From: CAZUHB01 sp964620445
Lineage (GTDB): Bacteria; Planctomycetota; B15-G4; CAYZWU01
Direction of reading: 5' to 3'
NCBI GenBank assembly: GCA_964620445.1
Contig: CAZUHB010000003.1
Span: forward strand, 1 to 64,000
DNA: 64,000 nt
Shown: positions 25,550-35,664 of the stretch, one piece after another
Numbering within the stretch: the stretch's first letter is position 1
Layout: each line of letters begins with the position of its first letter
Position numbers and translations under genes: made by a program
The notes under the pieces: model-generated
What the model was told of the DNA's origin: nothing
The model's database searches: none
The model's input: the letters and a program-made list of their open reading frames with translations, nothing else

Positions 25550-27235
25550 ATGCTCGTCGAACTCCAGCTCGCAAATTTCGTTCTCGTGCGCAAGGAGAGG
25601 ATTTCCTTCTCCAGGGGGCTCAACATCTTGAGCGGTGCGTCCGGATCGGGAAAGACGATTCTGGTCAAGGCCCTCGGTCTCCTCTCCGGGGACAGGGCTT
25701 CGAACGATCTGATCGGTCCCGGCGGACGGAGAGCGGTCGTCGAGGGTTTTTTCCGGCTCGATCCTGACCGGCTCGACCACGCTCTCGAGGAAGCGGCCCC
25801 TCTCGCCCGCGATGCCGACGGAGAACTCGTCGCTCTCAGAACACTCGACGCCTCGGGCGAAAACCGGTGCTACCTCAACGGCAGCGCGGTCACGCTCCAG
25901 TCTTTCCGGAAAGTGATGGCTCCCATCATGGAGATCACCGGCCAGGAGGGTCTCTCGGCGCTTTCCAGCCGCGCGGAACGGGCTCGATTGCTCGACCGCT
26001 ATGCGGGCTGTGGCGATCTGGCCGCCGACTTTGCCGCAACGCTCGGCGCGGTTCGGGCGCTCGACGAAAAGCTCTCCCAACTGCGCAGAGGGGCCACCGA
26101 ACGCCGCGACCGAATCGACCTGTTGACCTTCCAGATCGGCGAGATCGGCAAGCTCGATCTCGAGCCGGGTGAGATCGCTCGTCTCGAAGACGAACACCGC
26201 CTTCTGGGCAGTCTCGAGGACGTGCAGCAGGCTCTTGTCGCGGGCCGGCACAAACTCTACGAGGGAGACGATTCGGTCGCCGATATTCTCGGCACGGTCA
26301 TCCGGTCCCTCGAGTCGCTCCCCGTCGCGGAGGAGAGCCGCATCGCCCAGTGTATCGAGGCGCTTCGAAAAGCGCTTCCGCCCGTGGAAGAAGCGGCCTT
26401 CGCGATGCGTGACATTCACGAGGAGCTGAACGCCGATCCGGAACGGCTCGCTCTCGTCGACCAGAGGCTGTCCGAGATCAACCGCGTTCTCATCCGTTAC
26501 GGTCCTACCGAGGCGGATCTCTTCGCGTTCCACAAGAAGATAGAGGAAGAACTCGAGGCGATCAACGTGACCGAAGCCGACCTGGAGGATCTGGCCAACG
26601 ATCTGGATGAACGGCGCGCGGCGCTCGTCAAGCTCGGCCGCAGACTCGATCGCGCGCGCCGCCAGGCAGGACAAAAACTCGCCGGCCAGGTCAATATCAA
26701 CCTCGACCAGCTCCTCATGAAAGAGGTCCGTTTCTCGGTGGACGTGGGAAAGCCGGATTGGAACGATCTCTTGTCCGGCGCTTCCGTCAGCGGTCCCAGC
26801 CCCGTGCGTTTCATGGCTGCCACCAACCCGGGGGTCGAGCCGGCGCCGGTGGAAAAGATCGCCTCCGGCGGAGAGCGCTCCCGCATCCTTCTCGCCCTTC
26901 TGAGTACGCTCGGCCGGTGCTGCGGCACGCCGTCGATGACATTCGATGAGATCGACGAGAACGTGGGCGGCCGCCTCGGCGGCGTGATGGGCGATCTCCT
27001 TCTCTCGCTGGCGGAAAATATCCAGGTCATCGCGGTGACCCATATCCCGGCTGTGGCCGCCAGGGGAGAGACGCACAACATGGTCGAAAAAACCACGGAG
27101 AACAAGACCGCCTCGGTCACGGTCCGCTCGATCCGCGACCGGGAGCGGGTGCAGGAACTGGCCGAGATGATCGCCGGCCCGTCGCCCTCGAGAGCCGCCG
27201 TCGACGAAGCGCAGAGGATCCTCGAATCTCCTTAA
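25550..27235 (+). CDS. recN: DNA repair protein RecN
   Basis: 561 aa. SMC-like ATPase for double-strand break repair. The N-terminus LVELQLANFVLVRKERISF is family-typical, Walker A is GASGSGKT (about residues 29-36), the centre is coiled coil, the signature is ASGGERSRILLALL and Walker B is MTFDEIDENVGG. Usual RecN has LSGGELSR and FDEVDxGIGG, so both C-terminal motifs differ slightly; ATPase residues remain. The start at 25550 matches family length, though the Shine-Dalgarno is poor; the frame upstream overlaps the terminator. Followed 26 bases later by the pseudouridine synthase. Confidence 0.9.
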   Translation: MLVELQLANFVLVRKERISFSRGLNILSGASGSGKTILVKALGLLSGDRASNDLIGPGGRRAVVEGFFRLDPDRLDHALEEAAPLARDADGELVALRTLDASGENRCYLNGSAVTLQSFRKVMAPIMEITGQEGLSALSSRAERARLLDRYAGCGDLAADFAATLGAVRALDEKLSQLRRGATERRDRIDLLTFQIGEIGKLDLEPGEIARLEDEHRLLGSLEDVQQALVAGRHKLYEGDDSVADILGTVIRSLESLPVAEESRIAQCIEALRKALPPVEEAAFAMRDIHEELNADPERLALVDQRLSEINRVLIRYGPTEADLFAFHKKIEEELEAINVTEADLEDLANDLDERRAALVKLGRRLDRARRQAGQKLAGQVNINLDQLLMKEVRFSVDVGKPDWNDLLSGASVSGPSPVRFMAATNPGVEPAPVEKIASGGERSRILLALLSTLGRCCGTPSMTFDEIDENVGGRLGGVMGDLLLSLAENIQVIAVTHIPAVAARGETHNMVEKTTENKTASVTVRSIRDRERVQELAEMIAGPSPSRAAVDEAQRILESP

Positions 27236-27261
27236 TCCATCGATCGATCAGGAGCAGAACA

Positions 27262-28050
27262 ATGGTCAAAATGAGACTCCAGAAATTTCTCGCCGCTGTC
27301 GGATTAGGATCGCGTCGAGCTTGTGAAGAACTGATCCTCGAGGGACGTGTCTCGATCGACGGCATCACGACGACCAAACTCGGCACCTCTATCGATCCCG
27401 ACATCCAGAAGGTGACCCTTGACGGCAACAGGTTGAAGACTCCCAAGAAGGTCTACTACCTCGTCAATAAGCCGGTGGGCTTTATCTGCTCCAACAAGCG
27501 CGACAAATCGAAGCGCCCCCTCGTGAGCGACCTCGTCCGCCCGAACGAACTGCGGCTATTCAGCGTGGGACGCCTCGACGTGGATACGAAGGGAGCGCTG
27601 ATTCTGACGAACGACGGAGATTTTTCCAACCTCGTCAGCCACCCGCGATACGACATACCCAAGACGTACCGCGTGCGCGTGACAGGCAACGTGACCGCCG
27701 CCATCGTCGAAAAACTGCGCAAGGGGATCTGGCTCGCGGAAGGGAAAACGACACCCACCGAGGTCTCGATGATCCGATCGACGAGGCAGGACACGATCCT
27801 CAGAATCACTCTCACCGAAGGCAAGAACCGTCTCGTGCGCCGCATCCTGGCACGGTTGAAACTCAAGGTGACCGAACTGGAACGGACCCGGATCGGCCCG
27901 GTCTCGCTCGGCACGCTGCGAACGGGGAAGTTTCGGAAGCTGACGAGCACAGAGGTCAAGGCGCTGATCACACCGCCGAAGGGATCAAAAAGAAAAAGCT
28001 CGCGAAAGACGTCTCGCCAGGACAGCAAAGGCAGCCGAGGCAAGAAATAG
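27262..28050 (+). CDS. rluB: rRNA pseudouridine synthase, RluB/RsuA family
   Basis: 262 aa. An N-terminal S4 RNA-binding domain (RLQKFLAAVGLGSRRACEEL, residues 5-24) is followed by the catalytic domain with SVGRLDVDTKG; Asp106 is the expected nucleophile. The tail (KGSKRKSSRKTSRQDS) is basic and disordered, as in RluB-type enzymes that modify 23S rRNA. AGGAG lies before the ATG at 27262. RsuA and RluF are close relatives, so target position is inferred. Confidence 0.85.
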   Translation: MVKMRLQKFLAAVGLGSRRACEELILEGRVSIDGITTTKLGTSIDPDIQKVTLDGNRLKTPKKVYYLVNKPVGFICSNKRDKSKRPLVSDLVRPNELRLFSVGRLDVDTKGALILTNDGDFSNLVSHPRYDIPKTYRVRVTGNVTAAIVEKLRKGIWLAEGKTTPTEVSMIRSTRQDTILRITLTEGKNRLVRRILARLKLKVTELERTRIGPVSLGTLRTGKFRKLTSTEVKALITPPKGSKRKSSRKTSRQDSKGSRGKK

Positions 28051-28083
28051 GGTCGGTATCTCTTTTCTTGATCCGCGCGGCTC

Positions 28084-31000
28084 CTATCGGGATCCCTCCC
28101 CCACCTTGTGCCACTTGCGCCACTTCTCCACGGAGCGCGCGCGCGCCTCCACGCTGCCGCATGGATCGAAATCGAAGCGGCGGTCTGTGATGGCGATAAG
28201 GGCCGCAAAGGCGCCCATGCGGACCTCTTTCGACCGGTGCTCGAGAAGGTCGATGAGGGATTCCACCGCATCCGGGTTGCGCTTGGCCATGGAGATCTCC
28301 ACCGCCTTGAGGAACAGGTCGGTCGATGCCGAACTGGAGCGGAGCACCTGAAGGTAGGTCATCCCGTCTCCGGCGTGCGAAAGGGCATCGAGGAGCGCCG
28401 GACGATCGCCACGACCCGCTTCGATGTATGCCCGCCGCAGAGAGTCCATGACAGCCACGTCGTTCTTGAAGAACGCCAGGCCTTGCGCGGCCGCCAGGCG
28501 TACGCCGCTCTCCGGGGCGTTCAATTCGTCGAGAAGCACGGCGCGCGCCTCCTTGAGAAGCGCCCCGCCAGCGTCGGCCGCCTCGTCCCACGCTTTTCCG
28601 CCGCTCGTGTTCAGCCCGCGCGGGCCGGTGCGCAGGAGGGCGAGCACGCCGTCGAGATCGATCGTACCCGCCGCCGACTTGCGCCGCACGGCCTCGGTGT
28701 AGGCGGCATCGACGAGAGCCTTTTCCATCGCACTGAGACCTCCCCGTTCGATCAGATTCCCGGTCGCGCGCTTCACCATCTCCTCGTCGTTCTCGAAATG
28801 AGCGAGGCAGATCCTGAGGGCCAGATCCTTTTTCGAGTGCGAATTGATCGCGGCCATCATGTCGAGGCTGCCGCGGCATTTTTCGAAATCGAGGCTGGCC
28901 AGATGCAGCAGGGCTTCGACGAAGAGCAGATCGAAGAGATCGCCCGCGATGATCGCGGCGCGATCGGCGATCTGGCGTGCTTCATCGAACCGGCCGAGCA
29001 GGATCCGACCGCCCGCCTGCTTCACCAGCCGCGACGCGTGCTTGTGCGCCGCGCGCCGGTCGCGCGGATTGATGTTGAATGCGCGCTCGAAGAGCCGGTC
29101 CGGATTCTCGTCGGTCAATCCCGCCCCGGGGTAGAGGTTTTGATAAGCGGCTCCAGCTTCTGCCTGCATCCCCTTGAGAAGGTAACGGAACGACAATCGG
29201 TACGAGTCGACCGATTCTGACAGCCTCTCGGCCGCCTCGTCGCCGAGCCCATCGAGGTCGAGATGATCGCCGATCGGTTCCTGAATCCGGCTCAGCAAAC
29301 CGAAACCGGAAAACATCCGCCGGTACGCCTCCGCCCCTGGAGCGATCCTCACGTACTCCACAACGGTCCTGTCGTCGCGCATGACGCCCGAGTCGCGGGT
29401 GGCGGCGGTCATCTTCTTGCCGTCACACAGGTAGGCCCCGAGAAGTGCGGCCATGTCCTCGCAACCGGCCACCTCCAGATCGGCACCGGCGCCCTTCGCG
29501 CCGAAGACACTCGCCATGCGTCCGGCCGAGAGGGTCCAGTCCTTCTCACCGAACCCGAGAAGGAGGAGCGAGTTCTTGAAGTTGAAGAAACCGGACGACG
29601 GCATGACGGTCGCGAAGGTTCGAAGAAGGAGCTCCAGATCATCGGACGGCACGGCATTCAGGGGGATCCACTGGCAAACCACCCCGCCCTTGTTCAGCTT
29701 CCGTGTGCAGAGCTCGTAGAACTCAACCGTGTAGAAGTGGACCGCCGCCGGCGTGTAGGGCATGAGCGGTTCGAGGGTGATGATATCGTACCCCTCCCTG
29801 GAGAGGTTGAGAAAATCGCGTCCATCCATGCCGGTGTAGACGCGCACATCCCTATCGGCCGATTCGGTCTCGAGGGTTCCGAATCCCACGCCGCGGTTCA
29901 CGTCCCGGAATCGATCGGCCAGTTCCATGACCTTGTTCGAGATCTCCACGATGTCCATGGCGCGCACATCGGTGTGAATCGACAGCGATCCGGCCGTGGT
30001 CCCCGTTCCGTAACCGATGACGAGGGCGCGATCGGGCGTAGCGCAGGCGAGCACGGGCAGGTGGGCCATCATCCGCATGTAGCTGTATTCGGGGCCCGTC
30101 GATGCGGCGCTGAATCCATCGGTGTAGAGACGCCGTTCCTGGGTACGCAAGTCGCGAACCACCGAGGCGGTGCAGATATTTCCCTCGGCATACCCTTCGA
30201 GCCTGATCGCGCCGGCCCGGCCGGGCCTCTTGAAGACATGCGAATCTTCGACCAGTGGATCCTGGGTCGTGGGCTGATGAGCCAGCCATCCGACGAGCAC
30301 GATCGATCCCACGCTGGCCACGATCTTGAACGGCCAGTAGGCGCGGGACACATTGAAGAGAAGAACACCCGCCGTGAGAACCACGAGGCCGGCGAGGACC
30401 ACTCCCAGCTTGAGGCCGATCCAGGGAACGATGAACCACGACGCACACAGAGCTCCCGCGCAACATCCGAGGCACGAATAGGCGTAGACCATACCCGACT
30501 TGGCGCACGCCTTTCCTGATTCGCGCACGAGAATTCCTATCGCCATCGGTGTGGCCATTCCGATCAGGAAAGCGGGCACGAAAATGAGCATTCCCGAACC
30601 TGCAAACGCGGAGAGCACGAAGTTTACGAAGGAATAGGACTGGAGATCGCCCTTGACCGCCTGGATCGTCTCGTAGAGCCAAGGTATCGCCGAAAGGCAA
30701 ATAACAGTGGAAATGCCGCCGAAGATCAGCACCAGGCCGGCAGACACGAATCCTGGCGACCTGATCCGGTCCCAGAGGGCCAGAAGAGCCGATCCCGCCG
30801 AAAGGGCGAGAAGGTAGACGACGAGCATCGACGTGAACGAATAGGTCAGGCCATCGACGAACAGAACGAGGATCCGGGTCCAGAGGATCTCGAGCGCAAA
30901 GGACGCGAAGCCCGTGCAGAAGACGATGCCGTAGAGGATCGGCTCCAGTCCCTGACTTTCCGACATCATCCCGCTCTTGCTCACGAGAAGGGGGCGCGGT

Positions 31001-31638
31001 TCGTCGCGGGCCGGTACGGAGCGGCCTTGCGCGTCGCGCGGATCGATCCTGAGGCTCATGAAGAAAGCGATCGCCGCAACGATCACGTTCACCGAGGCGA
31101 TGATCCAGCTCGTGTGAGCCAGTCCGAAATGACGGATCAAGAAGAAACCCGATGCGGTGGCTCCGACCGCGGCGCCGAGCGTCTGCGCCCCGTAGATCAA
31201 TCCGGCGCCCCGGGTGGCGCGCGTGGGCCGGGTGATGAATATTCCGTTCATGAGCGGGAAAGTGGCGCCCATCAGAAAAGTGGGCAGAAGCAGGAAGAGG
31301 GCGCAGAGAAGGACACGGATCAGATCGGGAGCGACCCAGCCGGCGAGCACGGGATAGATCTCCTTTGCCAGGCTGGCCAGGAAGGGAAAAAGGAATCCCA
31401 GAATCCCGATGGCAACCTCGACGAGCGCGTAACGCCGGAGAAGATCGCGCCTGCCCCCTCCCCACCGCGACGCGCTGAGACTTCCCAGGAAGAAGCCGAG
31501 AAGAAAGGAAGCCAGAACGATGCCCATGGCGAGATTCGTGTTGCCAAGCACGAAGACCAGGGACCGCGTCCAGGCGATCTCGTAGGAGAGGCCGGCAGCG
31601 CCGGACAGAAAAAAAAGGAAGAGAAGCATCGCCTTCAT
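28084..31638 (-). CDS. Membrane-fused spermidine-synthase-like protein with TPR/HEAT-like tail, copy B
   Basis: 1184 aa. Residues 1-470 hold about a dozen membrane spans in the MFS-like arrangement seen in fused spermidine synthases (LSGAAGLSYEIAWTR; GATFPLMNG). Residues 480-760 are the aminopropyltransferase-like fold: SAM-type motif VIGYGTGTTAGSL, acidic loop MDIVEIS, TGMDGRDFL. The usual catalytic Asp position reads ITLEPLMP, i.e. Glu. The last 400 aa are helical repeats resembling TPR and HEAT. It starts 9 bases after the stop of its tandem partner. Polyamine synthesis is doubtful; a membrane methyltransferase or sensor is possible. Confidence 0.75.
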   Translation of the reverse strand: MKAMLLFLFFLSGAAGLSYEIAWTRSLVFVLGNTNLAMGIVLASFLLGFFLGSLSASRWGGGRRDLLRRYALVEVAIGILGFLFPFLASLAKEIYPVLAGWVAPDLIRVLLCALFLLLPTFLMGATFPLMNGIFITRPTRATRGAGLIYGAQTLGAAVGATASGFFLIRHFGLAHTSWIIASVNVIVAAIAFFMSLRIDPRDAQGRSVPARDEPRPLLVSKSGMMSESQGLEPILYGIVFCTGFASFALEILWTRILVLFVDGLTYSFTSMLVVYLLALSAGSALLALWDRIRSPGFVSAGLVLIFGGISTVICLSAIPWLYETIQAVKGDLQSYSFVNFVLSAFAGSGMLIFVPAFLIGMATPMAIGILVRESGKACAKSGMVYAYSCLGCCAGALCASWFIVPWIGLKLGVVLAGLVVLTAGVLLFNVSRAYWPFKIVASVGSIVLVGWLAHQPTTQDPLVEDSHVFKRPGRAGAIRLEGYAEGNICTASVVRDLRTQERRLYTDGFSAASTGPEYSYMRMMAHLPVLACATPDRALVIGYGTGTTAGSLSIHTDVRAMDIVEISNKVMELADRFRDVNRGVGFGTLETESADRDVRVYTGMDGRDFLNLSREGYDIITLEPLMPYTPAAVHFYTVEFYELCTRKLNKGGVVCQWIPLNAVPSDDLELLLRTFATVMPSSGFFNFKNSLLLLGFGEKDWTLSAGRMASVFGAKGAGADLEVAGCEDMAALLGAYLCDGKKMTAATRDSGVMRDDRTVVEYVRIAPGAEAYRRMFSGFGLLSRIQEPIGDHLDLDGLGDEAAERLSESVDSYRLSFRYLLKGMQAEAGAAYQNLYPGAGLTDENPDRLFERAFNINPRDRRAAHKHASRLVKQAGGRILLGRFDEARQIADRAAIIAGDLFDLLFVEALLHLASLDFEKCRGSLDMMAAINSHSKKDLALRICLAHFENDEEMVKRATGNLIERGGLSAMEKALVDAAYTEAVRRKSAAGTIDLDGVLALLRTGPRGLNTSGGKAWDEAADAGGALLKEARAVLLDELNAPESGVRLAAAQGLAFFKNDVAVMDSLRRAYIEAGRGDRPALLDALSHAGDGMTYLQVLRSSSASTDLFLKAVEISMAKRNPDAVESLIDLLEHRSKEVRMGAFAALIAITDRRFDFDPCGSVEARARSVEKWRKWHKVGEGSR

Positions 31639-31647
31639 GGCGGGTGT

Positions 31648-34600
31648 TCAGTCTCCATTCTCGTTTTCGGGTTCCGGCGCAGGCCGGTCGCCGCCGCGGG
31701 CTTGATCGACAGCCCTTTCGATCAGCGCCGCCCAGGGCCCCTCCTTTTCGAACCTGGCGAGCAGGGGCCCGGCTTTCTCGTGGCCGTCGAGGATCAGCGT
31801 CGCCAGGGCGCGTGTCAAGTCCGAAAGCTGCTCCATGCCCCCGCCGTCCTCGAGGGCGCGGTCGAGCTCCTCGCGCGCCCGAACCCGGATTCCACTGCAA
31901 AAAAGGGCGATACCGTAGTGGAGACGGGCCGAGGAATATTTTGGATTCAGGCCAAGAGCCTTTTCGAAGATGATCGCCGCGCTCTCGTACTCTTCCTGGA
32001 GCAGATAGGACAGCCCCCAGTTGAATGCCATCGTGGGATCCTCGGGGCGCTCCTTCGCTGCCGTGGCCATCAGGTTGGCGGCCCGGACCAGCTCGTTCCG
32101 CTGGATCAGATCCTTCCAGAGCCGGACCAGGTTGCTGCACAAGACGCGGTGTTCGGGCGCCAGCCTGAATGCCTCGATCGACAGTTCGAATCGTTTCTCG
32201 AAGAGTCGCCGCAGTTCGCCCGCGCCCTCGGGAGTCGGATTCAGCGCCTCGATCGGCGACAGGATCATCTCCCAGAGTTCGTAGGCGTGACAGGCCAGGT
32301 AATAGCGCAGTCCGTCCGAGTAGGAGCGGATCTCGATCTCGAAATCCCTTCTTTCCTGCCCCTCGAGCCGGACGGAATCGAGAAGGGGCAGAACATCCTC
32401 GTTGAGCCGAGGTTCGGACAGCTGCAAGAAGTGCTTGAAGCCGAGCACATCGGGCCTCGCCATGAGACGCGCTGCATGAAACTCCACCAGCGGCCGGTCG
32501 GCCGTGTTCACGCGCTGACCGGGAAAACGGGTCCTGAAGAGCCACTGGTCGTTGACGTAGAGGGACAGGTTCTCGAGAGCATTGTCGAGGCCGATCTTCT
32601 CGAGCAATCCCCGAAAGGGATGGAGATCGAGACGTTTCTGCATCGCGCGGGGATCGAGGCGGAGCGGCTGACGGGTTCCCACGAGCCCCGCCACGGGAAA
32701 GGGGGTTTCGGTGTCGGCCAGAAAGACCGCCATGTAGTCGAAGACCTCGCTGAAGGTGTATCCGATGATTCCGAAATCCTCCCAGTGCAGCTGGTGGAGC
32801 GGAATCCACTGGCAGAAGAGACCCTGGTCGCTCAGGCGGTCGTGGATGCGTTCGAAATGCTCCTTCGTGTAGAGCAGGCCGGCTCCCGCTCGGGAGGGAT
32901 CGCCCGGATTGCCGAGGATCAGGTCGTAGGTCCTGTCCGTCGACGAGAGGAAGACCCGAATATCGCTGGCAGTGAATTTGAGCGTTGTTTCGGCGGGCAC
33001 CTCGACGGGAAAATTGTGAAAGTAATGGGCGGCTTCGATAACACCGGGCAAATCGTCGACGCAGTCCACCTGGCGCGGTCCGCTGCCGATGAGTCCCATG
33101 AGGCTGTGGCCGTTGCCGAGCCCCAGACAGAGGGCCTTCTCCGGCTGATCGCACAGAAGGCCCGGAAACATTCCGATGCGCATCTCGAGAAGCTCGTCTC
33201 TCGGTCCGCCCAATCCTTCGGCATTGTCCACCTTCAGCACGCGTCCGTCCGCCCTCTGAACCACACAAACCGCGGCCATACCGTCGTCGCTGAAGTAAAC
33301 GCACTCCTTGTCGAAGACCGAATTCTTCCAGAATTCGAAGGACCGGGGAACGCAAAGCGCCAGGACAACGGCCGCTCCCGAGAGGACCGCGGCGGCGAGC
33401 CAGGTCTTGAGCCGACGAGACCCTGTCGCAGGAGCGGTCCGGGCAAAAAGGAGGAGCCACGCGGCAGCCGCGCTGAAACCGGCCGCGACAAAGAAGGACT
33501 GCGCCGTTCCGATTCCGCTGGGCAGGATCGAGCAGGCCGTCACGATCAGACCCGCGGCGATGCCTCCGGCGAACAAGGCCTGTCTGTCGCCCACATGTCC
33601 GCCGGGAGACCGCCGGGTCCAACCGCCGGAGGCGACGATCAGCGGAAGGGCCGTTCCCAGGAGCAGGGCGGGCACAAGAAGAACGGAGAAGACGCAAATG
33701 ATCTCGAAGACGATCAGAGCCGAGAAGGATGCGTCGCCTCCGAAATCGCGCACGAGGATCGAGAAGCGTTCCCGGTCCCCGACCCAGTGGAAGAGATAGA
33801 GAACCGCAACGGATGCCAGGGCGCCGGAGAGCTGGAAGAAGGCGATGAATCGTTGCGGATTGCGGCCGCGCCGGGCGATCGCTGCGCCGAGCGCCCCGCC
33901 GCCGGCCAGGCTGAGGAGAAAGGAAAAGAGCACGATCGCAACGGAATAAATGCTGTTCGAAAAGCACTGGACGAAGAGCCGCGTCCAGAGCAGCCAGTGA
34001 CTGAGCAGGGCCGCGCCTGACAAGACGAAAGCCGCAGCCATGAGAATCCGCGCGGCGAACCTGGGCGTGGAAGCGGGAGCGGAGTCCGCCCGAGGGGCTT
34101 CCCCGGTCTCGGCGTCGTCAGGGGGATTCTCTTTTGCCCTGCCGGCCAGCCTGGTGAGAAGGACCGTGATCGCCACGGCGAGATGGCATCCGCCAACGAC
34201 AAAGAGCGACGACCGGGCGCCAAGGTGTTCGAGAAGAACGAATCCGCTCGCGAGAGCACCGGCCGCTCCTCCGAGAAGGCCCGCAACGTAGAGGCGTCCG
34301 GCGGTACAGCCGATCTCCCCCGCGGCAGTATCGGATCTTCTCGGTGCCACGGCCGCGGTCACGATCGGTAGGCAACCGCCGAGCAAGATCGAGGGTACGA
34401 GGAAGACCAATCCGGAGAGCACGAATCTGAGGGCTGGGTGGGGATAGCCCCCACCGTAATAGAGACCTTCGACAAGCGAAATTCCGTGGGGGGACAGGAA
34501 CGCGTAAGCTCCTGCAAGAGATTCAATAACAACGAACAGTCCGAGGCGGTCCTTCACACGGTCGCCGAGGCGGCCGATCACCGCTCCTCCCAGGGCCGCC

Positions 34601-34752
34601 CCGAAGACGAATACGCCCGCCGCCAGTGCCACCGAACGGAGTGCGCCGCCCCAGACAGCGGTCAGTTGCCAGGTGCAGACGATCAGGTAGACGACGCCAC
34701 CGAATCCGGTGAGGAAAAACAAGGGGGAGATGACCTGTCTCGCATTGATCAT
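31648..34752 (-). CDS. Membrane-fused spermidine-synthase-like protein with TPR tail, copy A
   Basis: 1034 aa. Same architecture as the next gene: N-terminal multi-pass domain (about 450 aa, opening LFFLTGFGGVVYLIVCTWQL), a spermidine-synthase-like domain with LCLGLGNGHSLMGL and VDCVDDLPG, then a helical TPR-like tail including AFNWGLSYLLQEEYESAA. At the catalytic Asp position it has LILGNPGDP (Asn). The copies are diverged, so the duplication is old. The gene has an upstream gap of about 240 bases and probably leads a two-gene operon. Confidence 0.75.
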   Translation of the reverse strand: MINARQVISPLFFLTGFGGVVYLIVCTWQLTAVWGGALRSVALAAGVFVFGAALGGAVIGRLGDRVKDRLGLFVVIESLAGAYAFLSPHGISLVEGLYYGGGYPHPALRFVLSGLVFLVPSILLGGCLPIVTAAVAPRRSDTAAGEIGCTAGRLYVAGLLGGAAGALASGFVLLEHLGARSSLFVVGGCHLAVAITVLLTRLAGRAKENPPDDAETGEAPRADSAPASTPRFAARILMAAAFVLSGAALLSHWLLWTRLFVQCFSNSIYSVAIVLFSFLLSLAGGGALGAAIARRGRNPQRFIAFFQLSGALASVAVLYLFHWVGDRERFSILVRDFGGDASFSALIVFEIICVFSVLLVPALLLGTALPLIVASGGWTRRSPGGHVGDRQALFAGGIAAGLIVTACSILPSGIGTAQSFFVAAGFSAAAAWLLLFARTAPATGSRRLKTWLAAAVLSGAAVVLALCVPRSFEFWKNSVFDKECVYFSDDGMAAVCVVQRADGRVLKVDNAEGLGGPRDELLEMRIGMFPGLLCDQPEKALCLGLGNGHSLMGLIGSGPRQVDCVDDLPGVIEAAHYFHNFPVEVPAETTLKFTASDIRVFLSSTDRTYDLILGNPGDPSRAGAGLLYTKEHFERIHDRLSDQGLFCQWIPLHQLHWEDFGIIGYTFSEVFDYMAVFLADTETPFPVAGLVGTRQPLRLDPRAMQKRLDLHPFRGLLEKIGLDNALENLSLYVNDQWLFRTRFPGQRVNTADRPLVEFHAARLMARPDVLGFKHFLQLSEPRLNEDVLPLLDSVRLEGQERRDFEIEIRSYSDGLRYYLACHAYELWEMILSPIEALNPTPEGAGELRRLFEKRFELSIEAFRLAPEHRVLCSNLVRLWKDLIQRNELVRAANLMATAAKERPEDPTMAFNWGLSYLLQEEYESAAIIFEKALGLNPKYSSARLHYGIALFCSGIRVRAREELDRALEDGGGMEQLSDLTRALATLILDGHEKAGPLLARFEKEGPWAALIERAVDQARGGDRPAPEPENENGD

Positions 34753-34993
34753 GGACGTCTTTGCCTCGTCAAGGTAAGTTGAGATTTAAGGATAATCGGG
34801 CAGCGGTTGCAAGCAAACCTTCTTCAACGGGTTACTGATTCCGGATCAGGTCGATCCGAATCGGTCGACGATCTTCGATCAGCCTGTTCATGCCAGTACG
34901 CGCCGGGTCGACGCGGCGACGCACGATCGCGCGCGCCGCACAGACGGACGGCGGCAAGCAAGTCATGACGCCCGCGCTGACAAGAAGTTAGAA
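34753..34993. other. Intergenic gap, no feature seen
   Basis: About 240 bases between two same-strand genes. GC-rich with several TCGA-containing short inverted repeats but no hairpin with a T tract, tRNA or consensus promoter. Confidence 0.4.
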
Positions 34994-35491
34994 CTACTGG
35001 TTGAAGATGTAACCGATCTGCTGCCTGTTGACGATCGCATAGGACAGCGACGAGATGAGCTTGAATTCCTCGTTGATCGAAGGATCGGGTCCCACGATCT
35101 CGACGTCGCGAACAACGAAGAAGTGTTTTTCGCGATCGATACCCTCGAATGCTTCGGGTCGCATCCGGCCAGTGATCTCGAGACCGAATCCCCCGGCGTG
35201 ATGGAGCGCGACAGGTCTGGAAAAAGCGCCCTCGTCAACGAGATTTCTCATGTTGCGGTCGCCGCAGACATCGAGCAGCTCATGGGCCACAACGATTTCG
35301 TCGATTCTCACGAACGATTCATGCGATGAGAGCGAAGCGCCCTTGTCGAGGTCGATCATGGTCACGTTTCTCATCGGAACGAAGGACCGATTCAGGTTGT
35401 CGAGGTAATCGCTGAGCCGCATGCCGCCGGTGTCGATGAGACACTTGATCAGGAAGCAGTCGGTAAGAATCAGGTCTTTGACGATTTCCAT
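34994..35491 (-). CDS. DUF6812-like two-domain protein of unknown function
   Basis: 165 aa. The first half has LSDYLDNLNRSFVPMRNVTM, a 'LSDfLN....FvPv.da.v' pattern I associate with DUF6812 proteins; the second half is a related beta-rich unit. No signal peptide or membrane segment, so cytoplasmic. GGAG lies eight bases before the ATG at 35491. Family assignment from memory of the motif only. Confidence 0.55.
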   Translation of the reverse strand: MEIVKDLILTDCFLIKCLIDTGGMRLSDYLDNLNRSFVPMRNVTMIDLDKGASLSSHESFVRIDEIVVAHELLDVCGDRNMRNLVDEGAFSRPVALHHAGGFGLEITGRMRPEAFEGIDREKHFFVVRDVEIVGPDPSINEEFKLISSLSYAIVNRQQIGYIFNQ

Positions 35492-35664
35492 AGGGTTCGC
35501 TCCGATGCGTTTTTCGAGGCCACTCCTCTCTTCGGAACTCTACTTGAAGAACCTGCGTTTATTTCCTCGAGCCGCCTCCCGGCCCGATCCGCCCGCCAGA
35601 TCGGATGAACGGACCGCGGACGAACGCTGCAGGAGGTTTCCACGAGATCGCTTCTCGCGGCGGA

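Noticed and set aside
25523..27076. 517-codon minus-strand frame
   Set aside because: Antisense to recN, which has intact SMC-like motifs.
29852..33967. 1371-codon minus-strand frame overlapping both synthase fusions
   Set aside because: It is a shifted reading of the two real genes: Arg/Gly/Pro-rich, no signal or domain, and the frames with recognisable domains occupy the same DNA.
31027..34020. 997-codon plus-strand frame
   Set aside because: Antisense to the synthase fusions; rich in Glu, Arg, Gly and Gln from GC-biased third positions, with no recognisable motif or start signals.
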